A stretch of DNA of 33,284 bases from Mycoplasmataceae bacterium (lineage in GTDB: Bacteria; Bacillota_I; Bacilli_A; Mycoplasmatales; Mycoplasmoidaceae): the NCBI GenBank assembly GCA_020024755.1, contig JAHHTH010000007.1:1-33284 (forward strand). Reading direction: 5' to 3'. Position numbers and translations under genes: made by a program. The notes below the pieces were generated by a model. The model was not told where the DNA came from and ran no database searches. It saw only the letters and a list, made by a program, of their open reading frames with translations. Shown here in pieces: positions 10,248-20,760 of this stretch. Each line of letters opens with the position of its first letter. Position 1 is the first letter of the stretch.

Positions 10248-12761
10248 ATGAATAATACTGATCAATATTATAAAAAACTTAAAGAGATACTTGATGATTA
10301 TAGAAAAACTTATGGTGATTCTATTTGAGATAAACATTTTCCTAAACAAGAGAAAATATCAAATGAAATTAAATCAATCCAATATAAGAATGAAATAGAA
10401 TTTATAACTAAACATTTTTTTAATAGAAATGATGTATTCCCAAAATATTGAAAATCTAAAAACAAAAGTGGTTACAGTTTTGCATGTAGTAATGAATGAG
10501 TTCAAGGGAAGTGTGTTAAATGTATTGGCCAATCATGTTCTTCATGTAAGCACCGTGAATATTCTAAATTGTCAGACAATATTGTTCACAATCATTTATT
10601 AGGGAAACAAACTATTGGAACATATGCTATAGATGAAGACAATAAAAGTAAATTTCTTGTTTTTGATTTTGATGAAGAAAACTGAAAACAAGAAATTGTA
10701 AATCTTAAGAAAATCGTTACTGGTGAAGGTTTGTATAGTTATCTAGAAATTTCTAAATCAGGTAATGGCGGACATCTTTGAATATTCTTTGATAAAAAAA
10801 TTGATGCAACCATATTAAGAACATTAGGGCAATATTTACTTTTTATGTCAATGGATTTAAGTGATTCATTTAACTTTAATTCATTTGATTGAATGTTTCC
10901 TACACAAAATAAAATAACTAAGGATGGATTAGGCAATCTAATATGTTTACCTTTTGCTGGCCAATTTCAAACAACAGGATCATATTTTGTTGATGATAAC
11001 TTTAATAAAATTTCTATTAAAGAAATTATGGATAACTTCAAAGTTAATAGTTCTTCAATTAATCAGACTCTTATTGATAAATGAAAGGAAATTAATTCAC
11101 TCAATAATAATGAGCAATTAATCAATGAAAAAACAATTAACATAATTAGAAGTAATGAATTATTATTTCCTATTAGTGAATTAGATAAAAGTGTTAAAAG
11201 ATATCTAAGAAAAATATCTTCATTTTACAATCCAGAATTTACAATGAAGGAAAGAATGAGATTGTCTACATATAATACTCCTTTATTTATTAATTGTGCT
11301 TCAACAAAAGATGGATACCTACACATACCAAGAGGACTTGAAAATGACATTGTAACTAAATTCAAAAATTCTAATATACCATTCAATATAAAATCACATT
11401 TTAATTCCACAACAAAGTTAAAAATAGAAGATAATGTTGAATTATATCCACATCAAAAAATTAGCTTTAATGATCTTATAAAAAATGACATGGGAATTCT
11501 TGTGGCAAACACAGGATTTGGAAAAACAGTAATTGGAGCAAAATTAATAGCTCATTATAAAGTTAGAACTCTTATATTAGTAAACAAGAATGAAATAAAA
11601 CAACAGTGAATAAATTCTATTACTAAATTTTTGGGTATACCTGAGGAAGATATAGCTACAGATAAAACATGTGTAAAAGATATCAACATTAGAACAATAC
11701 AATCGTTTGATAGAGAAAGTGATATCTCTAAAGATATGAAATCAATTAACATGATAATTGTAGATGAATGCCACCACCTTGCATCATTTACCTACGAATC
11801 AATTGTTAAAAATATAAGTGCGAAATATATTTATGGTCTAAGTGCTACACCAAAAAGATCTGATGGATTAACCAAAATATTAAATTATAGAATGGGGAAT
11901 TGTGTAATAGCTACTCAACAAGCTCATGATATTAAGAAAACTTTAATTATTAAGGAATCAGATTTTAATATTATTTCTAATGAAAAATTAGAGCTTAATC
12001 ATTATAACCAACAATTGATTTTAGATAATGTGAGAAATGAACAAATTGTAAATGATATTTTAGAATACATAAATAAGAATAAAGTCATATTGGTAATTGT
12101 AGAATGGGTAGCACATCTTGACATCTTGTATGATATGCTTCGTGGCAAGGGATTCAATCTAATTAAATTATGTGGTGGTATGAATAAAAGAGAATACACT
12201 TTAGAAAAGGAAAAATTCAATATTGCTGGACCTAAAATTATTTTAGCAACTGGAAGTTATATAGGTGAAGGATTTGATGTGCCAGATATTGATACATTAT
12301 TTATTACATTTCCATTTAAATGATCAGAAAAATTAAAACAATATATTGGTAGAATGAGAATCAATGAACATAAGAATGAATTAATAATTATTGATTATCT
12401 AGACAAGAATATTTCATACTATTACAAAATGTTTAGTGCAAGACTATTAACATATAAAACTTTAGGCTATGAAATTGAACAAAAAATAAATCTGAATCAG
12501 ATGATATATTCTTTAGTAAAAGATAAACCGATTATTATAAATGAAATTATTAATTCTAATTGCATTTGATCAACTTTTGATGTTGCAAAGACATTTAAAG
12601 AAATAAACTCTAATTTGAATATTAAGAAATTATCAAGAAAAGATATTCACTGTCTTGTAATTGATTCTAAGGTTGTATGAATTTTTAATTCAAATGATAT
12701 GGCAATAAGAATAGAGAATAAATATTTAATTAATGAACTTAAACTTTATCTTGAAAGTTAA
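10248..12761 (+). CDS. TOTE-type archaeo-eukaryotic primase fused to a superfamily 2 helicase
   Basis: The protein has 837 aa, read through many TGA-Trp codons. The N-terminal half matches the AEP primase of TOTE conflict systems. It has GYSFACSNEW, a four-Cys zinc knuckle (KCVKCIGQSCSSC), HLLGKQTIGTYAI, metal-binding FDFDEENW (Asp140, Asp142), SKSGNGGHLWIFF (His176) and DWMFPTQ followed by GLGNLICLPF. The second half is an SF2 helicase: Walker A ANTGFGKT (Lys426), DECHH (Asp506), SATPKRSDG and the motif VI-like QYIGRMRI. The last 120 residues are helical and unassigned; I see no nuclease motif there. Likely role is priming and unwinding of foreign or selfish DNA; this is family inference. 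It lies between DUF4143 genes and ends 2 nt before the convergent Fic gene. Confidence 0.88.
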
Positions 12762-12763
12762 TG

Positions 12764-13891
12764 TTATTGTATTATTCTCTTAAAAGGTAGAAAAATATAC
12801 TTCTGACAATTTCTAATTTTAGTAATATTTTTAGTTTCAATTAAATTCAAATTTAAAAGCTCTTTAAATAGCTTTGAAATTGTTGTATCACTTAGTTTTG
12901 TTTCTGTTCTTAATGTCACTCTGTCAAACACAACATTCTTTGAAAAGAAATCAATTAATGTATTTGTATATCTCTTCAGTATCTTATTATCAAGTAATAA
13001 ATCATATAGTTCTTTAATAATAGATCTTGTTTTGTCATAACCTTGTAAGAAATTTACAAGACTATCATGTAGTCTTGTTAATAAATATTCACAAGCTGTT
13101 ATATCTCTGCTGATTGATTTACGAATATCTGAATTATAAATATGACTAATAGAGTTAACATAGACTCTACTATGTTTTAAAACACTTTGATACATTTCTT
13201 TACTATTAAAGATGCTATGTGATGTACCTATAAATAAATTCTCAAAAATATTCGAAGCTTGATTATCAAAGAAAAATAAGTTTAACATTCTTCCTGTTCT
13301 TCCATTACCATCATCGAATGGATGGATTGATTCAAATAATATATGTTGATAGGCTCATCTAATAAAGATATTGATTTCATCGTATTCTTCACTACCTTGA
13401 TATATCTTTCAGAAGTTATCTAGGGCAGATAAAATATCTTTGCCATCTGGAGCTTTATGTTCACCAATTCATTGTGGTGTAAAATCATCTCTAATTCCTT
13501 GTTTTCTTTTAGGTTCTATTGCATCATGAAATTTAGTGATTGATTCATTGTTCATCTTTATTTCATTATTTCTCATGAAATAGACTTGTTGGTTATAACT
13601 TGCAATCTTATTCTTGTTTTCTTCTGAATGATATGATTCATCACTGATGATGTTTTCAATTGCTGATGAATCGACTCCATCAACATAGAATGTGATGTTA
13701 TTAATGATGTTTAAATATTTGTCATATAACTCATCTGATTTTAGAGTATTTATTTTATTGGTGAAACTAGAAATGCTATTTAATAGATCAGTATCAAGAA
13801 AGTATTTTTGCACTTCTTTTAAATAATCTATTGTTATTGGATATATTTTAGTAGTTTGTTCAGTTCATTGACCTTTTCTAATAATAATCAT
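12764..13891 (-). CDS. Fic-domain protein (probable AMPylator, class II with inhibitory helix)
   Basis: The protein has 375 aa. The core motif HPFDDGNGRTGR is complete, with catalytic His190. An (S/T)xxxE(N) inhibitory motif lies upstream in SSAIEN (Ser75, Glu79, Asn80), as in Fic proteins that hold themselves off. The C-terminal region looks like a winged helix (TETKLSDTTISKLFKELLNL), so it may bind DNA. Fic enzymes usually transfer AMP to Tyr, Ser or Thr of target proteins. I extended the start to ATG 13891 because GGAG lies 6 nt before it and TGCTAAAAT, an extended -10, lies just upstream. The gene converges with the primase-helicase. Three phased repeats cover its promoter. Confidence 0.88.
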
Positions 13892-13914
13892 AGTTTCTCC
13901 ACATATATTTTAGC

Positions 13915-13996
13915 AAAAAATGGAGTACTGAACATCTTTTCATTGTAAAAAATGGAGTACTGAACCTATTTTAACAATAAAAAATGGAGTACTGAC
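13915..13996 (-). repeat. Three direct repeats at exact 32-bp spacing upstream of the Fic gene
   Basis: The unit AAAAAATGGAGTACTGAAC starts at 13915, 13947 and 13979 (the last copy ends GAC). It contains the palindrome AGTACT. The period is exactly 32 bp (about three helical turns). In the direction of the Fic gene the nearest copy covers the -35/spacer zone of the extended -10 TGCTAAAAT. It therefore looks like an operator array for Fic. The array also follows directly after the stop of the DUF4143 gene at 14018. Confidence 0.8.
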
Positions 13997-14017
13997 TAGC
14001 TTTTAGCTCCATAATTA

Positions 14018-15424
14018 TTAGTTTTTATTTATCTTAAGGTTTATTCTATTTAGATTGATATCTATAAATCCAGCACAATATAGTGGTAGTTCAACAATAT
14101 TACTTTTTGCATCATAATTAATGTTGTTACTTGAAAAAATAATAGCATAATCAATATTGTTACATTGCATCATTTTGTTTAGTGAAGCTATACTATATTT
14201 GCAACCAAATTTAATTTCAATTGGAATTAATTTAAGTTGTTCACTTTCCATTAATAAATCAACTTCATATCTTGTGTTGCTATTGCTTCTTTTATATGTT
14301 TCATTATCTTGTTCTGATTCATTTCCTCTAAATGAGTAATAATATAAATCTGAATTATTGATTGTGCTAACAAATTCATTAATAACAAAATTTTCTGCAA
14401 TAGCTCCTCTTTGGTTTGCATATTGATTATCTTTGCCGGAGAAAGCAATCATATTCATTCTGAATAGATATGAAATAAAACCACAGTCATTAAAATATAA
14501 TTTAAATTGAGATTCATTTTGCGAACACATTAAAGGGATAGTTGGCTTCTTTAGATTATTAATCTTATAAACAACCTTTGAAATTAGTAAGTTTCTAATT
14601 GCACTTTCATAATTTAAATATCTAGCTGAACTATCTAATTGAGAAAGCATAAACTTATTATGCTCTCTAGAGAAAAAAGTAGTCAAGTTTTCATATACAC
14701 TCAAACACTTAGCTCTTTCAGATGCACTACCTAAATACTTGGACACATCATTCTTATAGCCAATATAGATTTGTTCTTTGATATCTCTTATCTCACCTTC
14801 TGTTCTATTTTCAATTTCAGATTGCACTACTGCTGGCATTCCTCCATTAAACATATATTTGTGCATGTAATCTATAATCATATTGTGTTCGAACTTTGGT
14901 AGTGGAGTTAATGTATCAATCGATTTTTGGATTAGAGTAATATATTTATCTTTACCTAATGCCATTAAATATTCTTTAAAATTCATTGGATACATAGTTC
15001 AAATATTTACTTTACCTACTGGAAAGCTTTTATCTTTAACATTTAATGTGTTACCTAGATAACTTCCTGTACAAATGATTTTTTGCTTAATACCCAAATC
15101 TACAAATAGTTTTAATGCAGTTTTCAATGTAGGCACTTCTTGCACTTCATCAAATACTAATAGTCAAGAATCATCAATTCTAACATTCATATGGTTTTCA
15201 ATGATGCTAATGATCTTTTGTGGGGATGTAACATTTTGCAATTCTCGATTCATTAATTCATCTAGAAAGAAATTAATATAAATATGTTTGCCAGGAAAGA
15301 ACTCTTCAGCAAATTTCTTGATGATATATGTTTTACCTACTTGTCTAGCTCCATATAGTAAGATAGGCAGAGGGTTATCTTCTTTTTTTCAGTTTATTAA
15401 TCTATCATATATTAAACGTTTCAT
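14018..15424 (-). CDS. AAA ATPase with C-terminal DUF4143 domain
   Basis: The protein has 468 aa, with TGA-Trp codons joining the two halves. Walker A is YGARQVGKTY (Lys31) and Walker B is LLVFDEVQE, followed by a sensor-like IICTGSYLG. The middle has the FNGGMPAVVQ motif typical of the family. The C-terminal nuclease-like core is RYEVDLLM followed by IPIEIKFG. It is clearly of the same subgroup as the divergent gene at 15672 and more distant from the 8582 gene. The start ATG at 15424 has no Shine-Dalgarno; TATGAT (15436-15431) and a TTAACA -35 candidate (15460-15455, spacer 18 bp) put the transcript start at about the ATG, so it is probably leaderless. Confidence 0.82.
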
Positions 15425-15444
15425 ACTAATATCATATGCTAAAA

Positions 15445-15524
15445 ACTAGTGTTTTGTTAAAAATTTAACATTTTACTAGTAGTGTTTTGTTAAAAAATTA
15501 ACATAATACTAGTTTTTTACTAGT
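15445..15524 (-). repeat. Palindromic operator-like repeats of the leftward DUF4143 gene
   Basis: The palindrome TGTTAAAAATTTAACA (15455-15470) recurs as TGTTAAAAAATTAACA (15488-15503), 33 bp away, inside a longer direct repeat. ACTAGT hexamers lie at 15445, 15475, 15508 and 15519. The TTAACA half-site nearest the gene is also the best -35 box, so a protein bound here would block RNA polymerase. Confidence 0.75.
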
Positions 15525-15541
15525 TTTGCTGAAATATTAAT

Positions 15542-15650
15542 GTTGCAAAATGTGCAGATAAATTTAATAAAAAGTTGCAAAATGTGCAGGTTTCATTAAA
15601 AAAGTTGCAAAATGTGCAATGTTTTTAACTAAAAAGTTGCAAAATGTGCA
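15542..15650 (+). repeat. Four direct repeats at 30-32 bp spacing upstream of the rightward DUF4143 gene
   Basis: The unit GTTGCAAAATGTGCA is perfectly conserved at 15542, 15574, 15604 and 15636 (steps of 32, 30 and 32 bp). Copies 2-4 are preceded by AAA. The last copy contains TTGCAA at 15637-15642. This is 17 bp upstream of TAAAAT (15660-15665), so the repeat is built into the promoter itself. Confidence 0.82.
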
Positions 15651-15672
15651 AATCTATTTTAAAATTTAGTTA
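15637..15672 (+). promoter_or_regulatory. Promoter of the rightward DUF4143 gene, with -35 inside the fourth repeat
   Basis: The -35 is TTGCAA (15637-15642), the spacer is exactly 17 bp and the -10 is TAAAAT (15660-15665). The expected start site falls at about 15672, the A of the ATG, predicting a leaderless mRNA. Confidence 0.6.
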
Positions 15673-17033
15673 TGAAAATATATGGACGTGATTTTGAAGA
15701 CAAAATAGAAAACTGATTCCAAACTAATTCAGAGAATACTTCTTTGATAGTGACTGGCGCTAGACAAGTAGGTAAAACTGAAGGAATTAAAAACTGAGCT
15801 AGAAATAGAAATCATAGGATGTTATATCTAGACTTATCTAAAGCAGATAAATGGTTAGATGATATTGTTAAGATAGATTCATATGATAATCTAATTGCTT
15901 TAGTTTGTTCTATTAATGGAGTTAATGAACAAGATGTAGATGTCATCTTCTTAGATGAAATACAAGTTCATACAGATATTTTATATTTATGTAGATTTTT
16001 TAGAGAACAAAGAATTAAATTGATTTGTAGTGGTAGTTTACTTGGTACCAAGCTAGCTAAACCATCTCATCGTACAGATGTTGGATCTAAAGTTTATTTA
16101 AGAGTATATCCTTTATCTTTTTGTGAATTTTTGAAATGAACTGGAAATGATAAATATTTACCAATGATAGATCAATCTTTTGAAACACACCAACAAATAC
16201 CATCTGGGTTCCACCAAGAATTAATGCAATTATTCTATCAATTCCTTTTAGTAGGCGGAATGCCCAATGTAGTTGCAAGATATATAAAAGAAGGCTGTGT
16301 ATTTACATCTGCAGTAAATGATCTTAAAGAAGGTATTTATAATGACTACCTTAATGATAACCAAGAGTCATTTTATAATTATGATGAAAACAAACAATCA
16401 ACCATAAAAACAATTGACATCATCTTTAGAAAAATAGATCACTTCCTAATTCAACCTAATAACAAACGTTTTATAATAGATGAAATAAATAAAAACTTTA
16501 GATACAAAAATATTGAAGTACCATTTAACATCATTAAGAATGTTAATATTGCTATTGCATCAAATAAAGTTGATGTACCTTCATTTCCCTTAGAACATCA
16601 CAAAGTTGATGAACAATTCAAATTGTATTACAGTGATATTGGCATTCTTAGCTACAAACTAAAATTAGGAATAGAAGCACTACAGTCCTATAAAGAAGAT
16701 AATACTAATCCAGATACTTGAGGTGGTTTAATAGAAAACTATGTAGCACAAGAACTACAATCAGAATATCTTTTCTATTGAAAGGAAAGACTAAATGGTA
16801 GAGACTATCAAGTTGATTTCCTATTTGAAATGAAGAAGGATGGATCTATTGTTCCATGTGAAGTTAAATCTCATCCTAAAGCTCATAGTAAAGCTACATC
16901 ACTAGAAAAGTATATCGACAAATATAACCCTAAACAAATCATTTGTATTGGTCCAAATAATTTTACTAAACATGATAATAAAATATTCATTCCTCTATAT
17001 GCAGTTTATAAATTAAAAGATATTATTAATTAA
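15672..17033 (+). CDS. AAA ATPase with C-terminal DUF4143 domain
   Basis: The protein has 453 aa, and both TGA and TGG encode Trp. Walker A is VTGARQVGKTE (Lys35), Walker B is VIFLDEIQ and the sensor-like segment is LICSGSLLG. The VGGMPNVVARY motif of the family is present. The C-terminal core is YQVDFLFEM followed by VPCEVKSH. It diverges from the 14018-15424 paralogue, and each gene has its own unrelated promoter repeats. The start ATG lies 7 nt after the -10 and lacks a Shine-Dalgarno. Confidence 0.82.
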
Positions 17034-17079
17034 CTGAATTACTAGCATTTAAAAATTAACTATGTATAATACAACCAAT

Positions 17080-17096
17080 CACTTCAATTAGAAGTG
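17080..17096. other. Short hairpin in the leader between the DUF4143 and methyltransferase genes
   Basis: CACTTC (17080-17085) pairs with GAAGTG (17091-17096) across a 5-nt loop. No U-run follows, so it is not a clear terminator. A TATAAT lies just before it at 17065-17070, so it may fall in the methyltransferase leader. Confidence 0.3.
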
Positions 17097-17177
17097 CAAT
17101 TTGCTCATAGAAATAATATATCCAATAGATTTTAATTATTAACCTAAATTCAACTAGAGCAAGAATGGAGATTTTTT

Positions 17178-17942
17178 ATGCAACAAGATAACAAAACAAT
17201 ACCTGGTCATACCTTTTTAGCTAAGCTAGGTAAAAAGCGATTAAGACCAGGAGGGAAGAAAGTAACTAAATTCTTATTTGAACATGCATCCTTACAAAAT
17301 AAGAAAGTATTAGAAGTGGGATGCAATAATGCAACCACAGCTTGTGAAATAGCAAGTAAATATAATTGCTTAGTAAATGCACTTGATATAGATCCTCAAG
17401 CAGTAACAAAAGCAAAAGAAAATGTCATAAGACACAAACTAAATCACAAGGTTAGTGTACAAGAAGGCAATGCCACCCAATTACCATTTGATGATAATAG
17501 CTTCGATATAGTTATCAATGAAGCTATGTTAACTATGCTTCCTAATAAAACAAAACAAAAGTGTTTGAATGAGTACTATAGAGTACTAAAACCAGGAGGA
17601 CTATTATTAACTCATGATGTAATGATAGTTAATAATGAATATGTTATTAAAGAACTTTGTGAAGCTATTAACATCAAAGTCCAACCTCTAACATATGGTA
17701 AATGATTAGAACTATTTGAATCTAATGGTTTTAAGATTCAATATAGTTCTAATGGTAGAATGACTTTAATGAATCCTATAGGAATGATTAGAGACGAAGG
17801 ATTGTTTAATACCTTTAGAATATTAATGAATAGTCGTAAACCAGAAAACAAACAAATGTTTCAACAAATGTTTGTCTTCTTTAAGAAATATAAAGATGAT
17901 CTTAACTATATAGCACTAGTATCTAAAAAGAGTGATAAGTAA
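17178..17942 (+). CDS. SAM-dependent methyltransferase (class I)
   Basis: The protein has 254 aa, with one TGA-Trp at 17703. The Rossmann-like fold has motif I VLEVGCNNATTA (about residues 43-54), an acidic end of strand 2 in ALDID, and the motif IV-like region FDIVINEAML. A later VLKPGGLLL is typical of UbiE/Ubi-type small-molecule methyltransferases. The substrate cannot be read from the sequence. A TGGAG ribosome site about 8 nt before the ATG supports the start. The gene converges with mnmE. Confidence 0.75.
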
Positions 17943-17984
17943 TAGTTAAGATCTAATTGTTTATAAGTGATTAATTATTATTTA

Positions 17985-19298
17985 TTATTTACCTAAACAG
18001 AAGTGTTTAAATAAATCATCTAGTTTATCATATTCAAAACTAATTCCTAATATTTCATTTAATAAATTGATACATATTTCAAAAGATGTTTGTACTAAGT
18101 CTAGTGGTGTACCTGAGGCTACATCTTTTTGAATTTCTTGAAGTGTATCAATTACTTTCTTTAATAGATTGATTTGACGGCTAGATTGAAGTACTAAGTT
18201 AGATGAATCATTAATAGTTAATGTATTCATCTTTTGTTCTAGTACTTTTAATAAAGCTTCTATGTCATTATTCTTAATACTAATGCTTGTTTTATTAGGT
18301 ACTTGCTTTAGATCTTTTTTATTATAAACTTCAATGTATTCTTTACCTTGAATTGATTTTAATATTTCAGGATCATCACTATCATCTGTTGGGTCTTTTA
18401 AATATATGATTAAATTAGCTTCATTAATAGCATCTAATGACTTCTTAATACCTTGGCTTTCTATTTCATCATTTGATGCTCTAATTCCTGCAGTATCTAA
18501 TAGTTTGATATTAATACCATTAAAGACAATATCAGATTCTACTACATCACGTGTAGTTCCTTTAATATCTGACACAATTGCTTTATCTTTTTTAGTTAAA
18601 GCATTTAGTAGTGAAGATTTACCTGCATTAGGTTTTCCTACAATGGCTACTTTAAATCCACTAAATATTGGTTGTAGACGATTTGATGTTTCATAGATGT
18701 CTTTTAATTCATTGATAATAGGATTTAACATCTCAACTATTTCATTGGCAGAATATTGTGGCACATCATCATATTCTGGATAATCAATATTAACTTCAAT
18801 AGATCCTGTAATCATAAAGATTTTATCTTTTAGTGCTTGGATCTTTTTATCATCATATCCTAGTATAGAATTGATCGCATATGTGCTAGCAATTTCATTA
18901 GTTGCAGAGATTAAATTATTAACAGCTTCTATTTGATAATAGTTCATCTTTTGGTTCATTAAAGCTTGCATACTATATTCACCAGGTTGAGCATACTCTG
19001 CACCATTTAAAACTAGTATATTCATTATTCTCTTTGTGATTAATACATTACCATGACAATTAACTTCTACTAGGTTTTCACCTGTATATGATTTAGGAGC
19101 TACAAATACATTTAATAGCACATCGTCTACAATCTTTCCTTCATAGATAATTTGGTTTCTTTGAATTGTATATGGTTCTAGTCTAATTGGTTTAGCAAGT
19201 ACCTTGTTTAACACTGTAAAAGTATCAGGACCAGAAACCCTGATGACATGTATTGCACTATTAAATAATGGTGTAGCCGGAGCAACTATTGTTTTCAT
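17985..19298 (-). CDS. mnmE: tRNA modification GTPase MnmE (TrmE)
   Basis: The protein has 437 aa, close to the usual 450, and contains no TGA codon. With MnmG it installs the xm5U34 modification on wobble uridines. The N-terminal tetrahydrofolate-binding domain carries IHVIRVSGP and YTGENLVEVNCHG. The G domain has VGKPNAGKSSLLNAL, KGTTRD and LLDTAG. The C-terminus ends FKHFCLGK, fitting the conserved C(I/L)GK end with its catalytic Cys. The ATG overlaps the holB stop by one base (TAATG), so translation is probably coupled. Confidence 0.93.
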   Translation of the reverse strand: MKTIVAPATPLFNSAIHVIRVSGPDTFTVLNKVLAKPIRLEPYTIQRNQIIYEGKIVDDVLLNVFVAPKSYTGENLVEVNCHGNVLITKRIMNILVLNGAEYAQPGEYSMQALMNQKMNYYQIEAVNNLISATNEIASTYAINSILGYDDKKIQALKDKIFMITGSIEVNIDYPEYDDVPQYSANEIVEMLNPIINELKDIYETSNRLQPIFSGFKVAIVGKPNAGKSSLLNALTKKDKAIVSDIKGTTRDVVESDIVFNGINIKLLDTAGIRASNDEIESQGIKKSLDAINEANLIIYLKDPTDDSDDPEILKSIQGKEYIEVYNKKDLKQVPNKTSISIKNNDIEALLKVLEQKMNTLTINDSSNLVLQSSRQINLLKKVIDTLQEIQKDVASGTPLDLVQTSFEICINLLNEILGISFEYDKLDDLFKHFCLGK

Positions 19299-20116
19299 TA
19301 ATTACCTTTTAGTATTTGGAATAATATTATTGTAGTTGTTTTTTGATTAATGTTAAGTTTTAAATTGTCAATTATCTCATTAATTGCCATACGCTTCTGT
19401 GCATCTACTAAACTTGCTATTGTTCTTAATACAATACCAAAATCATTTTTAGCTAGTCCTGAAACAATTCTAGACATTCTAATAATATCAATGTCATTAC
19501 TTGCTTGAATACATTGCTGAGCAATTTCATACTTCTCAAAGAAATTAAATTCTTGATCATATTTTCTAAACTCATTAATATCACTAAATGTCTTTTGAAT
19601 AATTGCATTGTATTCTTCATCATCTTCAACACTAATGTTTTCTTCTACATCTGATACGGTGATGATGGTACTTCTTGATCTGATGGTAGGAATAATTCTA
19701 TTGGCATTAGTTGTTAAGAATAGTGCATATGTATTTTTAGGTGCATCTTCTAAAAATTTAAGCATAGAGTTTAATACTTCTTTCTTAGACTTTTCAATGT
19801 CTTTGATAGCATATAGTTTAATCCCAGATGATTCAGTGGCTGCATAATTAAAAGCAGTTTGAATTTCTATTACATCTTCTTTCTTAATACTATCTTCATC
19901 ATTAGTTAAGTAGATTAAATCTGCATATCCATTCTTATCTATTCTTTTGCAAGTATCACATTGATTACAAAAAGGATTAGCTTGTTGACAAGTTAATGCT
20001 TTTAAGTATGTTTTTACTAATTTATCATAATCACAACAGTGGATGGTATTAACTATAAGTGATTGCGGTAAAGATTTATTAGTTTTTAATTTAGTAAGAT
20101 AATCTTTAAATAGCAT
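19298..20116 (-). CDS. holB: DNA polymerase III delta' subunit
   Basis: The protein has 272 aa. It is the clamp-loader delta' subunit that helps load the sliding clamp. Visible are a zinc-binding set (CQQANPFCNQCDTC), a KLYAIKDIEK core, LEDAPKNTYALFLTTN and the SRS sensor region (IIPTIRSRS). As in delta' proteins generally, no full Walker A is seen. The gene starts 6 nt after the tmk stop and overlaps the mnmE start. The order tmk-holB-mnmE is the same as in Mycoplasma pneumoniae. Confidence 0.85.
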   Translation of the reverse strand: MLFKDYLTKLKTNKSLPQSLIVNTIHCCDYDKLVKTYLKALTCQQANPFCNQCDTCKRIDKNGYADLIYLTNDEDSIKKEDVIEIQTAFNYAATESSGIKLYAIKDIEKSKKEVLNSMLKFLEDAPKNTYALFLTTNANRIIPTIRSRSTIITVSDVEENISVEDDEEYNAIIQKTFSDINEFRKYDQEFNFFEKYEIAQQCIQASNDIDIIRMSRIVSGLAKNDFGIVLRTIASLVDAQKRMAINEIIDNLKLNINQKTTTIILFQILKGN

Positions 20117-20122
20117 ATTTAC

Positions 20123-20758
20123 CTACTTAATATATTTATCTACTATTTTTTGTATATCTGCAAATACTTCTTCGTAAGGTCTATTACCATTGATTACTTC
20201 AAATTTGTGTTTCTTCTTAATTTCTTGGTAACCTTCACAAACTTTCTTGTGCATTTCAATTGATTCATTATCTAATCTATCTGCTTCTCTACCACTTGCA
20301 CTAATTCTTTGTAGTCCTACTTCATAGGGTACATCAATAAAGAAAGTAATATCAGGTATTAGATCTGAAATAGCATCTTGATTAATTCCTCATACTTTCT
20401 TTATACCTAATCCTCTGGCTACACCTTGATAAGCTAGAGATGAATATACATAACGATCACAGATAACAATGTAGTCTTGTGCTAGTGATGGTCTAATTAG
20501 TTGTTCAACGTGTTGTTTTCTAGAAGCTGCAAATAATAAAGCTTCTGTCATAGGTTCCATGCCAACACTATCAGGACTTAATAATATTGCTCTAATGCCT
20601 TCACAAATAGGTAATCCTCTACCACCTGGTTCACGAGTAGAGATAACTTGTTTTTGTCTTTGTGTAGTTAAATATTCCTCTAGTGCTCTAGCTAGAGTAG
20701 ATTTACCTGATCCATCTGGTCCTTCAAATGCAATGAATAAGCCTTTGTGTTTAGCCAT
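20123..20758 (-). CDS. tmk: Thymidylate kinase
   Basis: The protein has 211 aa, read through a TGA-Trp at 20390. It phosphorylates dTMP to dTDP. The P-loop is FEGPDGSGKST (about residues 11-21), the DRY motif is in VICDRYVYSSLAYQG, and the LID region carries Arg residues (QRISASGREADRLD). The length is normal. It follows the 90-aa orphan by 2 nt and precedes holB, so it lies mid-operon. Confidence 0.93.
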
Positions 20759-20760
20759 TG

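Noticed and set aside
15542..15650. CRISPR array
   Set aside because: The repeats are 15-20 bp and the spacers about 12-17 bp, AT-rich and too short. There are no cas genes, and the array overlaps a promoter.
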